Positions 16,020-24,483 are shown, counted from the stretch's first letter. The stretch: 64,000 nt of DNA from Spirosoma arboris (GCF_009754945.1 NZ_WPIN01000006.1:248001-312000), one strand, 5' to 3'. Translations and numbers: made by a program. The notes: generated by a model from the sequence alone, not told the origin.

Positions 16020-17330
16020 ATGCAAACATCAACCTACGTCCCCTACAAGGTTAAGGACATTGCGTTGGCCGAGTGGGGCCGCAAGGAAATCAAACTTGCT
16101 GAAGCTGAAATGCCTGGCTTGATGGCGCTTCGTGCCGAATACGGTCCTTCGCAACCGCTCAAAGGTGCTCGCGTTGCCGGATGCCTGCACATGACCATTC
16201 AGACCGCCGTTCTCATTGAAACGCTGGTTGAACTGGGTGCCCAGGTGACCTGGTCGTCCTGTAATATTTTTTCGACACAGGATCATGCCGCTGCTGCCAT
16301 TGCTGCTGCCGGAATTCCGGTTTATGCGTGGAAAGGGATGAACGAAGAAGAGTTCAACTGGTGCATTGAGCAAACGTTATTCTTCGGCGAAGAGCGCCAA
16401 CCGCTCAACATGATTCTTGATGATGGTGGTGACTTAACCAACATGGTTTTCGATGTGTATCCTGAATTGATTCAGAACATCAAAGGTCTGTCGGAAGAAA
16501 CCACGACGGGTGTTCACCGCCTGTATGAGCGGATGAAGAATGGTACATTGCACCTGCCTGCCATTAACGTAAATGACTCGGTAACGAAGTCGAAGTTCGA
16601 TAACAAATACGGCTGCCGCGAATCGCTGGTCGATGCTATTCGTCGCGCTACCGACCTGATGCTGGCTGGTAAAGTGGCCGTTGTAGCTGGTTATGGTGAT
16701 GTAGGTAAAGGCTCGGCTGAGTCGTTGCGGGGAGCTGGTTGCCGGGTTCTGGTAACCGAAATTGATCCGATTTGTGCACTTCAGGCTGCTATGGATGGAT
16801 TTGAAGTGATTCCAATGGACGAAGCAGTACCCCGCGCACAGATTTTCGTGACGGCAACAGGAAATGTGGGCATCATTAAAGGTCGTCACTTTGAAGCCAT
16901 GCGCGACAAAGCGGTTGTCTGCAACATTGGTCACTTCGACAACGAAATTGACATGGCCTGGTTGAATGAAACGTATGGTCACACGAAGAGCCAGATCAAG
17001 CCACAGGTTGACATGTATGAAGTAAAAGGCAAGGAAATCATCGTACTGGCTGAAGGCCGTTTGGTGAACCTTGGCTGTGCTATGGGTCACCCTTCATTTG
17101 TAATGTCATGCTCGTTCTCGAACCAGACACTGGCGCAATTGGAGTTGTGGGCTAACTCGGATAAATACGAGAATAAAGTATACGTTCTGCCGAAGATCCT
17201 TGACGAGAAAGTGGCCGCTTTGCACCTTGCTCACGTAGGCGCTAAATTGGAGCCACTGGAGCAGGCACAAGCCGATTATATTGGCGTCCCAGTTGCAGGT
17301 CCGTTCAAGTCGGAAATGTATCGGTATTAA
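16020..17330 (+). CDS. ahcY: adenosylhomocysteinase
   Basis: 436 residues, the usual bacterial length. The enzyme reversibly hydrolyses S-adenosylhomocysteine to adenosine and homocysteine in the cytosol, relieving product inhibition of methyltransferases. Visible signatures: 'AGCLHMTIQTAVLIETL' for substrate binding, 'NVNDSVTKSKFDNKYGCRESL' with the catalytic Lys/Asp region, the NAD-binding 'VAGYGDVGKGSAESLRGAG' (GxGxxG) loop, 'CNIGHFDNEIDM', and the C-terminal K-x-x-x-Y-R-Y tail that reaches the partner subunit's NAD. It is a single gene with its own -7 box and a strong terminator. It has no methionine-cycle neighbours here. Confidence 0.98.
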   Translation: MQTSTYVPYKVKDIALAEWGRKEIKLAEAEMPGLMALRAEYGPSQPLKGARVAGCLHMTIQTAVLIETLVELGAQVTWSSCNIFSTQDHAAAAIAAAGIPVYAWKGMNEEEFNWCIEQTLFFGEERQPLNMILDDGGDLTNMVFDVYPELIQNIKGLSEETTTGVHRLYERMKNGTLHLPAINVNDSVTKSKFDNKYGCRESLVDAIRRATDLMLAGKVAVVAGYGDVGKGSAESLRGAGCRVLVTEIDPICALQAAMDGFEVIPMDEAVPRAQIFVTATGNVGIIKGRHFEAMRDKAVVCNIGHFDNEIDMAWLNETYGHTKSQIKPQVDMYEVKGKEIIVLAEGRLVNLGCAMGHPSFVMSCSFSNQTLAQLELWANSDKYENKVYVLPKILDEKVAALHLAHVGAKLEPLEQAQADYIGVPVAGPFKSEMYRY

Positions 17331-17358
17331 TTTAAATATAAGATTTTCAGTGCTTTGG

Positions 17359-17389
17359 CGCGGCTTCGGAAACGGAGCCGCGTTTTTTT
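17359..17389 (+). terminator. rho-independent terminator of ahcY
   Basis: A ten-base-pair GC-rich stem (17359-17368 with 17373-17382, one G-T pair) closes on a GAAA tetraloop and is followed at once by seven T residues (17383-17389). It is the most canonical terminator in the window. Confidence 0.92.
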
Positions 17390-17393
17390 GCTT

Positions 17394-17401
17394 TAAATTT
17401 G
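17394..17401 (+). promoter_or_regulatory. -7 box of gene 17435
   Basis: TAAATTTG, a perfect TAnnTTTG match, lies just after the ahcY terminator. The expected transcription start near 17408 favours ATG 17435 over the upstream TTG at 17399. Confidence 0.55.
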
Positions 17402-17434
17402 TTAGTATTGACACATGGAAATGAAGCCTTTACC

Positions 17435-18580
17435 ATGAAACGCCTGCTGCTGCTCTTGTTACTGTCTCCCCTGCTCGGTTCGGCGCAGGTAACTATCGAC
17501 ACGCTACACTGGAGCGCGACTAGACGTTTGCAACTTTCCGATTTTCATTCGCCTACACAACCCGGTTTAGGCGGCTCCGAATTTTATTATCAGATTGGTT
17601 ACGAAGTTCGCCCAACCTCCATCTGGAGTCAGCCAGCTATTGAGTCATTTTGTTTGATGTTTCGCAACCTGTCGTGGGTATCCGAAACAGCCAGGAATGA
17701 GCGGACCCTGGCCTATAATCAGATATTGTTCGATTTGGTGGAAGTGCATACCCGCCAGATGAAAGCCAAGTTAATGGCACTTGGAGCCGATCGTCAGTTT
17801 AAGCAGCAAGCCCGACAAATCGAGTACCTGACCAACTCTGAGTTGGGGGCTGAAGTTAATCGATTTCGGGCCGAAACCGGTGGGGGCGATGATTTGCAGG
17901 CCCTGCAACAATGGGAGAAAAAGATCGCTCAGCAACTTTACGATACGCCTGATCTGGTAACTACCTTTAGTTCCTCTAAAATTGGCTATGGGGTGTTCTT
18001 TGGTGGGGGTGGAATTCAGGCAACAGGTTCGCTTGCTCAAACGCTCAATATATCGGCGGGAGTTGTGTTTGGTATCGACATTGCTTTGCAACGTACAATG
18101 CTGATGTTACACCCAACCCTTTACAATGGTACGCTACGGGCGGGTTTTTGGCATAATAACCAACAATGGGAAAAAGACATGCCTATTAGTCCCATGTTGT
18201 TCGAACTGGGACTGGGTCGTGTTATTTATGACGGGCCACGAAGCCGGATAATTCCATACGTCGGTTACCTGCTTTTCGATTTGTCTCCCCGTGATCGAAA
18301 GGATGAACGCTACAAAGGGTTATCGCTACTAACCCACTCGCCCACAGTAGGCCTTGTATTTGATATTAAGTTAGGTGACAATACACCTAAGCTTGATCTT
18401 TCGCAACATAGCTTCTGGTTTGTGCGAACAAAACTATCATATAGCCCAATTCTGGACGAGAAGCCCTTTTCGGGCGGTCTCTTTAATCTGCAAATCGGTT
18501 TGGGCGGCTTTGGGCGAACGCGCAAGGTGCATTATAAACCAGAGCACACAGTAATTGCCTTGCCAGGTAAAGTCATTTAA
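17435..18580 (+). CDS. exported protein of unknown function, possible outer-membrane barrel
   Basis: 381 residues from ATG 17435, which begins a strong signal peptide ('LLLLLLLSPLLGSAQ'). Residues about 20-150 are mixed alpha/beta ('DTLHWSATRRLQLSDFHSP', then a helical 'YNQILFDLVEVHTRQMKAKLMAL'). This resembles the layout of proteins that open with a DUF922-like 'W...RPLTWDDF' segment, but I cannot assign it. From about residue 180 the sequence alternates short Gly/aromatic strands ('KIGYGVFFGGGGIQATGSLAQTL', 'SRIIPYVGYLLFDLSPRD'), as in small beta-barrels. Its neighbours, ahcY and the 5'-nucleotidase pair, do not define a role. The last residues are not the terminal Phe/Tyr typical of outer-membrane barrels. 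Confidence 0.7.
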   Translation: MKRLLLLLLLSPLLGSAQVTIDTLHWSATRRLQLSDFHSPTQPGLGGSEFYYQIGYEVRPTSIWSQPAIESFCLMFRNLSWVSETARNERTLAYNQILFDLVEVHTRQMKAKLMALGADRQFKQQARQIEYLTNSELGAEVNRFRAETGGGDDLQALQQWEKKIAQQLYDTPDLVTTFSSSKIGYGVFFGGGGIQATGSLAQTLNISAGVVFGIDIALQRTMLMLHPTLYNGTLRAGFWHNNQQWEKDMPISPMLFELGLGRVIYDGPRSRIIPYVGYLLFDLSPRDRKDERYKGLSLLTHSPTVGLVFDIKLGDNTPKLDLSQHSFWFVRTKLSYSPILDEKPFSGGLFNLQIGLGGFGRTRKVHYKPEHTVIALPGKVI

Positions 18581-18663
18581 GGTTGTATTACCAACTTGGA
18601 CGAGTGCTTTCTAACGATTTGTTAACGCAGGTTTGCAAAGAGTTTCCGAACTTGCAGATACGT

Positions 18664-19404
18664 ATGAAAAAATACCTTCTGCTACTGGCTTTAGCCGGTT
18701 TGTCAGCCTGTAATTCCGGCTACCACCTTACGCAACGAACTGCTAATCGTATTGGAGTAGATTCGCTGGCTGCGTCATCTGATACCAGCGTTGCCAACTT
18801 CCTGAAACCTTATCGGCAGAATCTCGATAAAACCATGAACGAGGTGCTGACTCACTCAACCGCGCGGATTGAGAAAGGATTGCCAGATGCACCACTCAAT
18901 GATTTGCTCACAGATGCTCTGCTTCAGCAGGCTATCCAGCGATACGGTAAACCAATTGACTGCTCTCACCTGAATTATGGGGGTATTCGGAGCAATTTGC
19001 CCGAAGGCAACGTCACCATTGGTTCTATTTTTGAGGTTATGCCATTCGATAATCAGTTGATTGTGTTGACTGTAAAAGGCGATATGCTGCAACAACTATT
19101 GGATCATTTTGCAAAAGGCAGTGGGCTGGTTGTAGGTGGAATTCGGGCTAAACTTCACGATAAGCAGACTCAATCTGTAACATTTACAAATGGCCGAACA
19201 CTGCAACCCAATGAAACCTACACGGTTGTCCTGAGCGATTATGTAGCTGATGGGGGCGATAACGCCAATTTTCTGAAGAATGCCATCAAGCGCGAAAATA
19301 TCAATTACCTCATGCGGGATGCTCTGATCGATTATTTTCGGCAGCAAGGCAAAACCAATCAACCCATTAATCCCGTTTCTGATGGACGCATTAGCATCGA
19401 ATAG
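18664..19404 (+). CDS. lipoprotein with 5'-nucleotidase C-terminal domain only
   Basis: 246 residues from ATG 18664, with a lipoprotein signal: 'LLLLALAGLSACNSG', lipobox LSAC, lipidated Cys16. Residues about 60-245 match the substrate-binding C-terminal domain of UshA-type 5'-nucleotidases: 'NLDKTMNEVLTHS', 'LNDLLTDALLQQA', 'DCSHLNYGGIRSNLPEGNVT', 'GSIFEVMPFDNQLIVLTVKGDML' and 'YTVVLSDYVADGGDN'. The metallophosphatase half is absent from this chain. It is encoded by the next gene, whose start codon lies inside the last 23 bases of this one. The two products probably assemble into one periplasmic nucleotidase or 2',3'-cyclic phosphodiesterase anchored by the lipid. Confidence 0.9.
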   Translation: MKKYLLLLALAGLSACNSGYHLTQRTANRIGVDSLAASSDTSVANFLKPYRQNLDKTMNEVLTHSTARIEKGLPDAPLNDLLTDALLQQAIQRYGKPIDCSHLNYGGIRSNLPEGNVTIGSIFEVMPFDNQLIVLTVKGDMLQQLLDHFAKGSGLVVGGIRAKLHDKQTQSVTFTNGRTLQPNETYTVVLSDYVADGGDNANFLKNAIKRENINYLMRDALIDYFRQQGKTNQPINPVSDGRISIE

Positions 19405-20314
19405 ACGCCAATTTCTTAAACTGCTTGGTACAGCTGCCGTTGTTAGTTCGGTTGCACCAGATGTACTAGCCCATCCAGCCTCTGCCAGAGCGAAAACGTC
19501 ATCGCTAACCATCCTGCATACCAACGATGTGCATAGCCGGCTGGACCCGTTTCCAATGGATGGAAGTCGCAATGCGGGTAAAGGCGGTGTAGCCCGGCGA
19601 GCCACGCTAATCAAAAAAATTCGACAGGAGCAGCCAAATGTACTCCTGTTCGATGCGGGCGATATTTTTCAGGGAACACCTTACTTTAATTTGTACAAAG
19701 GCGAACCCGAAATTCTGGCTATGAATCGGCTGGGCTACGATGCCGGAACCATTGGTAACCACGATTTCGATGGGGGAATCGATAATATGGTTACCCAATT
19801 CGGCAAGGCTAGCTTTCCGTTGCTGATTGCTAATTATGACTTCAAAAACACGGTCATGGATGGGAAAACCATGCCATATAAACTCTTTGAGAAAGACGGT
19901 ATTCGAGTGGGCGTTTTTGGGTTAGGAATCGAACCAGCGGGTCTGATTCCGAAAGAAGCGTATAAGGAAACTAAATACCTAGATCCCATCGAAATTGGGA
20001 ACGATACGGCAGCTCAGTTGCGGACGGATAAAAAATGTGACTACGTCATTTGCTTATCGCATCTGGGCTTCAAATACAATGAGCCAACAGTCTCCGACAA
20101 CGTACTGGCGGCTAAAACCAAAAATATTGATTTGATCATTGGTGGTCATACGCATACATTTCTGGATGCGCCGGTAGCCGTCAATAATCTCGATGGACAG
20201 CCTGTGTGGATCAATCAGGTTGGCTTTGCAGGGATCAATCTGGGTCGAATCGACTTGGCATTTGAACACGGTAAAGCTGTTTCAAGTGCCGGAAAATCCG
20301 TTGAAGTGAAGTAA
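19382..20314 (+). CDS. Tat-exported metallophosphatase, 5'-nucleotidase N-terminal domain
   Basis: 310 residues. The start fits a twin-arginine signal, with 'NRRQFLKLLGTAAVVSSVAP' carrying R8-R9 and FLK. The mature chain is a calcineurin-like metallophosphatase with all 5'-nucleotidase metal motifs: 'ILHTNDVHSRLDP' (D-x-H), 'LLFDAGDIFQGTP' (GD), 'TIGNHDFDGG' (GNHD), 'VICLSHLGF' and 'IIGGHTHTFL' (GGHTH). It ends where the C-terminal domain would begin in UshA. The preceding gene supplies that domain and overlaps this one by 23 bases, so translation is probably coupled. A folded, metal-loaded Tat substrate pairing with a Sec lipoprotein is unusual. Likely role: nucleotide scavenging. Confidence 0.93.
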   Translation: MDALASNRRQFLKLLGTAAVVSSVAPDVLAHPASARAKTSSLTILHTNDVHSRLDPFPMDGSRNAGKGGVARRATLIKKIRQEQPNVLLFDAGDIFQGTPYFNLYKGEPEILAMNRLGYDAGTIGNHDFDGGIDNMVTQFGKASFPLLIANYDFKNTVMDGKTMPYKLFEKDGIRVGVFGLGIEPAGLIPKEAYKETKYLDPIEIGNDTAAQLRTDKKCDYVICLSHLGFKYNEPTVSDNVLAAKTKNIDLIIGGHTHTFLDAPVAVNNLDGQPVWINQVGFAGINLGRIDLAFEHGKAVSSAGKSVEVK

Positions 20315-20356
20315 CTTTGCGTAAAGAGTGGAATGCTGGGGCGCTAACCACTCTTT
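20312..20356 (+). promoter_or_regulatory. purQ promoter and leader hairpin
   Basis: TAACTTTG (20312-20319), a perfect -7 box, overlaps the stop codon of the nucleotidase gene. purQ therefore likely has its own start site near 20326. A perfect 9-bp stem (AAAGAGTGG 20323-20331 with 20348-20356) follows, then a direct repeat of CACTCTTTCGCTC (20350-20362 and 20365-20377). I see no purine-riboswitch signature. Confidence 0.5.
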
Positions 20357-20388
20357 CGCTCATTCACTCTTTCGCTCTTTATGCTTTT

Positions 20389-21078
20389 ATGAAATTTGGC
20401 GTTGTCGTTTTTCCCGGCTCTAACTGCGATCAGGATGCAGTAGATACACTGACACTGATGGACCAGGAGGTCATTAAACTCTGGCACAAAGATCATGACC
20501 TGCAAGGCTGTGATTTTATTATCCTACCTGGCGGGTTTTCCTACGGCGATTACCTACGTACGGGAGCAGTAGCCCGGTTTTCGCCCATTATGAATGAGGT
20601 AATTGCCCACGCTAATCGTGGTGGCTACCTGATGGGTATCTGCAACGGATTTCAAATTCTGGCTGAAGCGCGATTAGTACCAGGGGTTTTACTTCGTAAT
20701 GCTAATCAGCAATACGTTTGTAAAAATATTTACCTGACTCCCCAGTCGCCCGATGCGTTGTTAACGGCTGGTCTTGATTCAGGCCGAGCTTATAAAATTC
20801 CGATGGCTCACGGCGAAGGACGTTATTTTGCCGATGCCGACACGCTGAAATCCCTAAATGATAATGGCCAGGTCCTTTTCCGGTATTGCGACGAAACTGG
20901 AGCCATTACAGATACCGCCAACCCTAACGGAAGTTTGGAAAATATTGCGGGCGTGACCAACATAGGCAAAAATGTGTTTGGCATGATGCCTCACCCCGAA
21001 CGAGCTGCCGATCCAGTCCTGGGGAATATGGATGGCCGACTGATCATGGATCAGATTCTCAAGGCCGTACTGGTTTAA
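20389..21078 (+). CDS. purQ: phosphoribosylformylglycinamidine synthase subunit PurQ
   Basis: 229 residues from ATG 20389 ('MKFGVVVFPGSNCDQDAVD'), the standard PurQ start and length. This class I glutamine amidotransferase supplies ammonia to PurL for FGAR to FGAM, the fourth step of purine synthesis, in the cytosol. The nucleophile Cys is in 'LMGICNGFQILAEARLVPG' and the His-Glu pair is in 'GMMPHPERA'. 'LPGGFSYGDYLRTGAVARFSP' is the PurQ-specific oxyanion region. No PurL or PurS gene is adjacent. The gene follows the nucleotidase pair by 74 bases but has its own -7 box, so the purine-salvage neighbourhood may be coincidental. Confidence 0.97.
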   Translation: MKFGVVVFPGSNCDQDAVDTLTLMDQEVIKLWHKDHDLQGCDFIILPGGFSYGDYLRTGAVARFSPIMNEVIAHANRGGYLMGICNGFQILAEARLVPGVLLRNANQQYVCKNIYLTPQSPDALLTAGLDSGRAYKIPMAHGEGRYFADADTLKSLNDNGQVLFRYCDETGAITDTANPNGSLENIAGVTNIGKNVFGMMPHPERAADPVLGNMDGRLIMDQILKAVLV

Positions 21079-21085
21079 TCGTCAG

Positions 21086-21163
21086 AAAACAGTCAGCGGT
21101 TGTCAAGCGTAGTCAGGTGTTGATCAACACTACTGGCTACACTTGACAACCGCTGACTGTTTT
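21086..21163. terminator. long bidirectional hairpin
   Basis: Perfect 22-base arms at 21086-21107 and 21142-21163 (core CAGTCAGCGGTTGTCAAG) flank a partly self-complementary centre that contains the 14-base palindrome GTGTTGATCAACAC (21117-21130). Both strands end in A/T tracts (AAAA left, TTTT right), so it can end both purQ and the leftward cyanophycinase-like gene. Confidence 0.8.
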
Positions 21164-21171
21164 TGATGCGT

Positions 21172-22068
21172 TTACTTCGCTGGTTCGTTTGGCCGTGCTG
21201 GGCGTGTGTCGATGACTTTTCTTGCCTGCAAATCAAATTTTTGCCCCTTGCTGAGGAAATAAAATGGGCCACCGGTGCTGTTTTGTCCAGATGGATACTT
21301 TGTGCTGTTCGCAATTTGATTCGCTTCGTAGATACCTACATAGGAGTTGCCTAGTACCTCAAACGTATTTTGTTGTACAACAATAGCGGTTCCTTCATCA
21401 ATAGCGATACCGAGTAATTCAGGACGTGCTTTTATGACTTCGACAAGGTCAAATTGGCGATTCCGGCGCAGAAAATGCTGGTCAATGGTAACATTATGAA
21501 TAAAATCTAATCCCTGCGTGTGATCGCCAACCATAATTGAATTGCCTTTGGTGTCACCACGTACCATAAACGATCCCTGAATCGTAGCTCCTGCCGACGT
21601 ACCCCCAATAACTCCACCCCGGTTAAGTACAGCGTTAAATTCTTTGTGCGCTAGTGTATTTAGATACGAATCTGTCAGTCGCCAATGACGTCCACCAACA
21701 AACCAGATGCCCGTAGCCTGCTTCAATGGAGCTACAAAGGCTTCCTGGTTGGCTACTTTCGGATCGCGGGTGTGCATGATGGTTATGTTTTTTACACCCA
21801 GGCTAAGCAGCTTTTCTTTTTCGCGGGGAGCACTGCTAGCCGAAGAATCTTCGCCCGCCGTTGGGATAATAACGATGTTAGCATTGGCTGGTCCACCCGC
21901 CAGCTCAACAAAGCGATTCCAGAGTTCTAGGCCCATAGCTCCTCCGCCTACAATAATCAGCGCCCCTTTTTCGGGTCCTACCATTTTAGACGCAGCTACC
22001 GTTTGTGCATGACTTAAGTTGACCAGAAGAAATAGCAAGAGGAAAGATAACGTGAAGTGCTTTTTCAT
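21172..22068 (-). CDS. exported cyanophycinase-like serine peptidase (S51)
   Basis: 298 residues with a signal peptide ('LSFLLLFLLVNLSHAQ'). The nucleophile elbow is 'GGTSAGATIQG', the S51 Ser signature. 'GALIIVGGGAMGLELWNRFVELAGG' forms the first strand-helix, 'IVIIPTAGEDSS' follows, and 'GIWFVGGRHWRLTDSYLNT' is the substrate-loop region of cyanophycinases. 'DQHFLRRNRQFDLVEVIKARPELLGIAIDEGTAIVV' is the strongly conserved C-terminal block. Cyanophycinase cleaves multi-L-arginyl-poly-L-aspartate to beta-Asp-Arg dipeptides. An exported form implies use of external polymer or another beta-aspartyl peptide. Divergent from the cysteine-synthase-family gene. Confidence 0.92.
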   Translation of the reverse strand: MKKHFTLSFLLLFLLVNLSHAQTVAASKMVGPEKGALIIVGGGAMGLELWNRFVELAGGPANANIVIIPTAGEDSSASSAPREKEKLLSLGVKNITIMHTRDPKVANQEAFVAPLKQATGIWFVGGRHWRLTDSYLNTLAHKEFNAVLNRGGVIGGTSAGATIQGSFMVRGDTKGNSIMVGDHTQGLDFIHNVTIDQHFLRRNRQFDLVEVIKARPELLGIAIDEGTAIVVQQNTFEVLGNSYVGIYEANQIANSTKYPSGQNSTGGPFYFLSKGQKFDLQARKVIDTRPARPNEPAK

Positions 22069-22220
22069 ATCAGATTGTAGTTTGATTGTGCTGTGCCGGA
22101 TACACAGTATCCAAAGTTAACCAATATGCCTGATTTTGCGTCAACTGCTTGTTTTTCAGAAAGCCATACGTCGAAATCGTTTTAAATAAACTTATTTTTA
22201 AGCTGCTATTCCGTTTAACC

Positions 22221-23168
22221 ATGTCACAGAAAGCTCCTGCCATTGCGGCCAATACCCTGGCAGCCATTGGCCAAACGCCCCTCGTTCATCTTAATAAAGT
22301 AGTCAGACCAGACAGTGCGGATGTATTCGTAAAACTGGAATACTACAACCCCACGGGTTCTTACAAAGACCGCATGGCACTTGCCATGATCGAAGAAGCC
22401 GAACGAAGCGGGGCGTTGCAACCGGGTATGACCGTAGTTGAATGCACAGGTGGGAGCACAGGAACATCGCTCGCGTTTGTATGTGCCGTAAAAGGATATC
22501 GGATGCAGATCGTTACATCTGATGCTTTTGCGAAAGAGAAGCTCCAAACCATGCGGGCGTTTGGAGCCGATCTGGTTATTGTGCCGAGTCTGGGAGGGAA
22601 AATTACCCCAGACCTCATTCCAACCATGCGTGAACGTGCACGTGAGCTGGCACAGCGTCCCGATGCCTTTTTTACGGATCAAATCAACAACCCTAGTTCT
22701 AAAAAAGGCTACAAGCTAATTGGCGAAGAGATTTTAGAACAGCTTGGTCGTCCGATCGATGCGTTTTGCGGGGGCGTCGGTACAGCCGGTATGCTCATGG
22801 GTGTTTCAACTGCCTTGCGGGCAGCTGGACAGGCGACTCGTATTGTGGCGCTTGAGCCCGCATCGGCGCCGTTGCTATCGAAAGGACAACCTGGTAGTCA
22901 TCGGGTAGAAGGAATTGCTATCGGGATTGTTCCGCCGTTGCTAGCGAAAGATTTTTACGACGAAGCTCGCGCTGTGGACGAAACGGATGCCCGCCAAATG
23001 GCCCGCCGACTGGCAAAGGAGGAAGGTATTTTTGCCGGAATTTCGAGTGGTTTAAATATTGCGGCAGCCGTTCAACTGGCGCAGGAGTTAGGGCCAGGCC
23101 ATACAGTAGTAACGGTAGCCTGCGACTCGGGTATGAAATATCTTGCGGGCGATTTATACGATGCCTGA
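22221..23168 (+). CDS. cysteine synthase/cystathionine beta-synthase family PLP enzyme
   Basis: 315 residues from ATG 22221 ('MSQKAPAIAANTLAAIGQTPLVHL'); the longer frame upstream gives no family sequence. The PLP lysine is K49 in 'NPTGSYKDRMA'. The phosphate and substrate loops are 'CTGGSTGTSLAF' (T-S-G-N-T-G in CysK) and 'GGVGTAGMLMGVS'. 'VEGIAIGIVPPLL' and 'EEGIFAGISSGLNIAAA' are conserved family segments. This fold makes cysteine from O-acetylserine and sulfide or related beta-replacement products. 'ECTGGSTG' and 'FTDQINNPSS' differ from housekeeping CysK, so a specialised substrate is possible. A strong terminator follows, and no sulfur genes are adjacent. Confidence 0.9.
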   Translation: MSQKAPAIAANTLAAIGQTPLVHLNKVVRPDSADVFVKLEYYNPTGSYKDRMALAMIEEAERSGALQPGMTVVECTGGSTGTSLAFVCAVKGYRMQIVTSDAFAKEKLQTMRAFGADLVIVPSLGGKITPDLIPTMRERARELAQRPDAFFTDQINNPSSKKGYKLIGEEILEQLGRPIDAFCGGVGTAGMLMGVSTALRAAGQATRIVALEPASAPLLSKGQPGSHRVEGIAIGIVPPLLAKDFYDEARAVDETDARQMARRLAKEEGIFAGISSGLNIAAAVQLAQELGPGHTVVTVACDSGMKYLAGDLYDA

Positions 23169-23177
23169 GTAAAATCT

Positions 23178-23225
23178 TTATCCAGAGAGGCACAGCACTT
23201 TAACCTTCTGTGCCTCTCTGGATAA
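23178..23225. terminator. 18-bp perfect hairpin
   Basis: TTATCCAGAGAGGCACAG (23178-23195) pairs perfectly with 23208-23225 across a 12-base loop, between the convergent cysteine-synthase-like and Old Yellow Enzyme genes. The downstream arm ends in GGATAAAATTG without a T-run. Confidence 0.7.
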
Positions 23226-23297
23226 AATTGTTAATTACCTGTTGTAGCTTATTGAACCCGCAGGTAAGCTACACTATCAGTTATTTTCTCAAACTTA

Positions 23298-24389
23298 TCA
23301 GGCTTTCACCGTTTCCAGCGCTGGATAATCTGTGTAACCCTGTTCGCTAGTGGTATAAAAGGTAGAGAAATCGGGTTGGTTCAATTCTGCACCGGTTTTG
23401 ATGCGCTCCACAAAATCGGGATTGGCAATAAATGGACGACCGAAGGCAATCAGGTCAGCTTTACCACTGGCCAGCGCGGTTTCAGCTCTCTCGGCATCAT
23501 ACCCTCCACTCAGCATCAGAGTTCCCGTATAGTTCGCACGGATAGCTTCTACAATTGCCGGATCAACAGCCGGTGCGCCCATCGAGGAGTGATCGACAAG
23601 GTGGACATATACGACGTAATCAGACAGTTTTTCGGCCACATAGTGATAGATTTTATCGTCGTCTGGTGAGTAAGGCATGTCATTAAATGGGCCATAAGGA
23701 GACAAACGGATACCCGTTTTTTCTTTACCGATAGCCTGTGATATTTTCTCTGCAACTTCAAGGGCAAAACGTGCATTGTTTTCAGCTGAACCACCGTATT
23801 CGTCAGTTCGCTTATTCGATGTAGACCGGATAAACTGCTCAACCAGATAGCCATTGGCCCCATGAATTTCGACACCATCGAAGCCAGCTTCAATAGCATT
23901 TTGAGCTGCCTGTACAAACTCCTGCACCGTTTGTTTTACTTCATCTGTTGTCAGAGCGCGGGGCGTTGGCTGCTCCTGCATCCCATCGGTATCGGTATAA
24001 ATCTGTCCGGCAGCAGCAATGGCTGAAGGAGCTACCACTTCGGCACCTTCGTGCATATTAGCGACGTGACTAATACGACCGGTGTGCATCAACTGCGCGA
24101 AGATTTTACCACCTTTTTCATGAACCGCATCAGTAACGTTCTTCCAGCCAGCAATTTGTGCTTTTGTGTAAAGGCCCGGAACACGAGCATACCCATTGCC
24201 ATTTGGCGAGGGTGCTACACCTTCGGTTATGATCAGACCAGCCGATGCCCGTTGCGCATAATACGTTGTCATAATGGGCGTTACCGCATGATCAGCCGTA
24301 GCGCGATTACGAGTCATGGGAGCCATGACGATGTGATTCTGAAGCGTTAGGTTGCCTAGTGTAGCAGCCGCGAAAAGTGTTTGTGCCAT
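23298..24389 (-). CDS. alkene reductase, Old Yellow Enzyme family (NemA-like)
   Basis: 363 residues, the normal length of an FMN-dependent TIM-barrel ene-reductase. Motifs: 'HIVMAPMTRNRATADHAVTP' (FMN-binding PMTR), 'FAQLMHTGRISH', 'GFDGVEIHGANGYLVEQFIRSTSNKRTDEYGGS' (the HGANGYL block) and 'ADLIAFGRPFIANPDFVERI' at the phosphate site. Such enzymes use NAD(P)H to reduce activated double bonds, nitrate esters or N-ethylmaleimide. An ArsR-family regulator gene lies 94 bases upstream on the same strand, with a perfect palindrome between, so expression probably responds to electrophiles or metals. Confidence 0.95.
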   Translation of the reverse strand: MAQTLFAAATLGNLTLQNHIVMAPMTRNRATADHAVTPIMTTYYAQRASAGLIITEGVAPSPNGNGYARVPGLYTKAQIAGWKNVTDAVHEKGGKIFAQLMHTGRISHVANMHEGAEVVAPSAIAAAGQIYTDTDGMQEQPTPRALTTDEVKQTVQEFVQAAQNAIEAGFDGVEIHGANGYLVEQFIRSTSNKRTDEYGGSAENNARFALEVAEKISQAIGKEKTGIRLSPYGPFNDMPYSPDDDKIYHYVAEKLSDYVVYVHLVDHSSMGAPAVDPAIVEAIRANYTGTLMLSGGYDAERAETALASGKADLIAFGRPFIANPDFVERIKTGAELNQPDFSTFYTTSEQGYTDYPALETVKA

Positions 24390-24451
24390 TGGTCGGTATC
24401 AGTAAGGATACGAGTTAGTGTATTATATTCGGGCAGAGAACACTTCTATAT

Positions 24452-24467
24452 ATTTAAAAGTTTAAAT
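24452..24467. promoter_or_regulatory. candidate ArsR operator before the ene-reductase
   Basis: ATTTAAA-AG-TTTAAAT is a perfect 7-2-7 palindrome, 62 bases upstream of the ene-reductase start and 17 bases beyond the ArsR stop. AT-rich dyads with a 2-base centre are typical ArsR-family sites. Confidence 0.5.
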
Positions 24468-24483
24468 GCTTTTGGTAAAAATT

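Noticed and set aside
16020..17330. methionine-cycle operon around ahcY
   Set aside because: No metH, metK or related gene is nearby, and ahcY has its own promoter and terminator.
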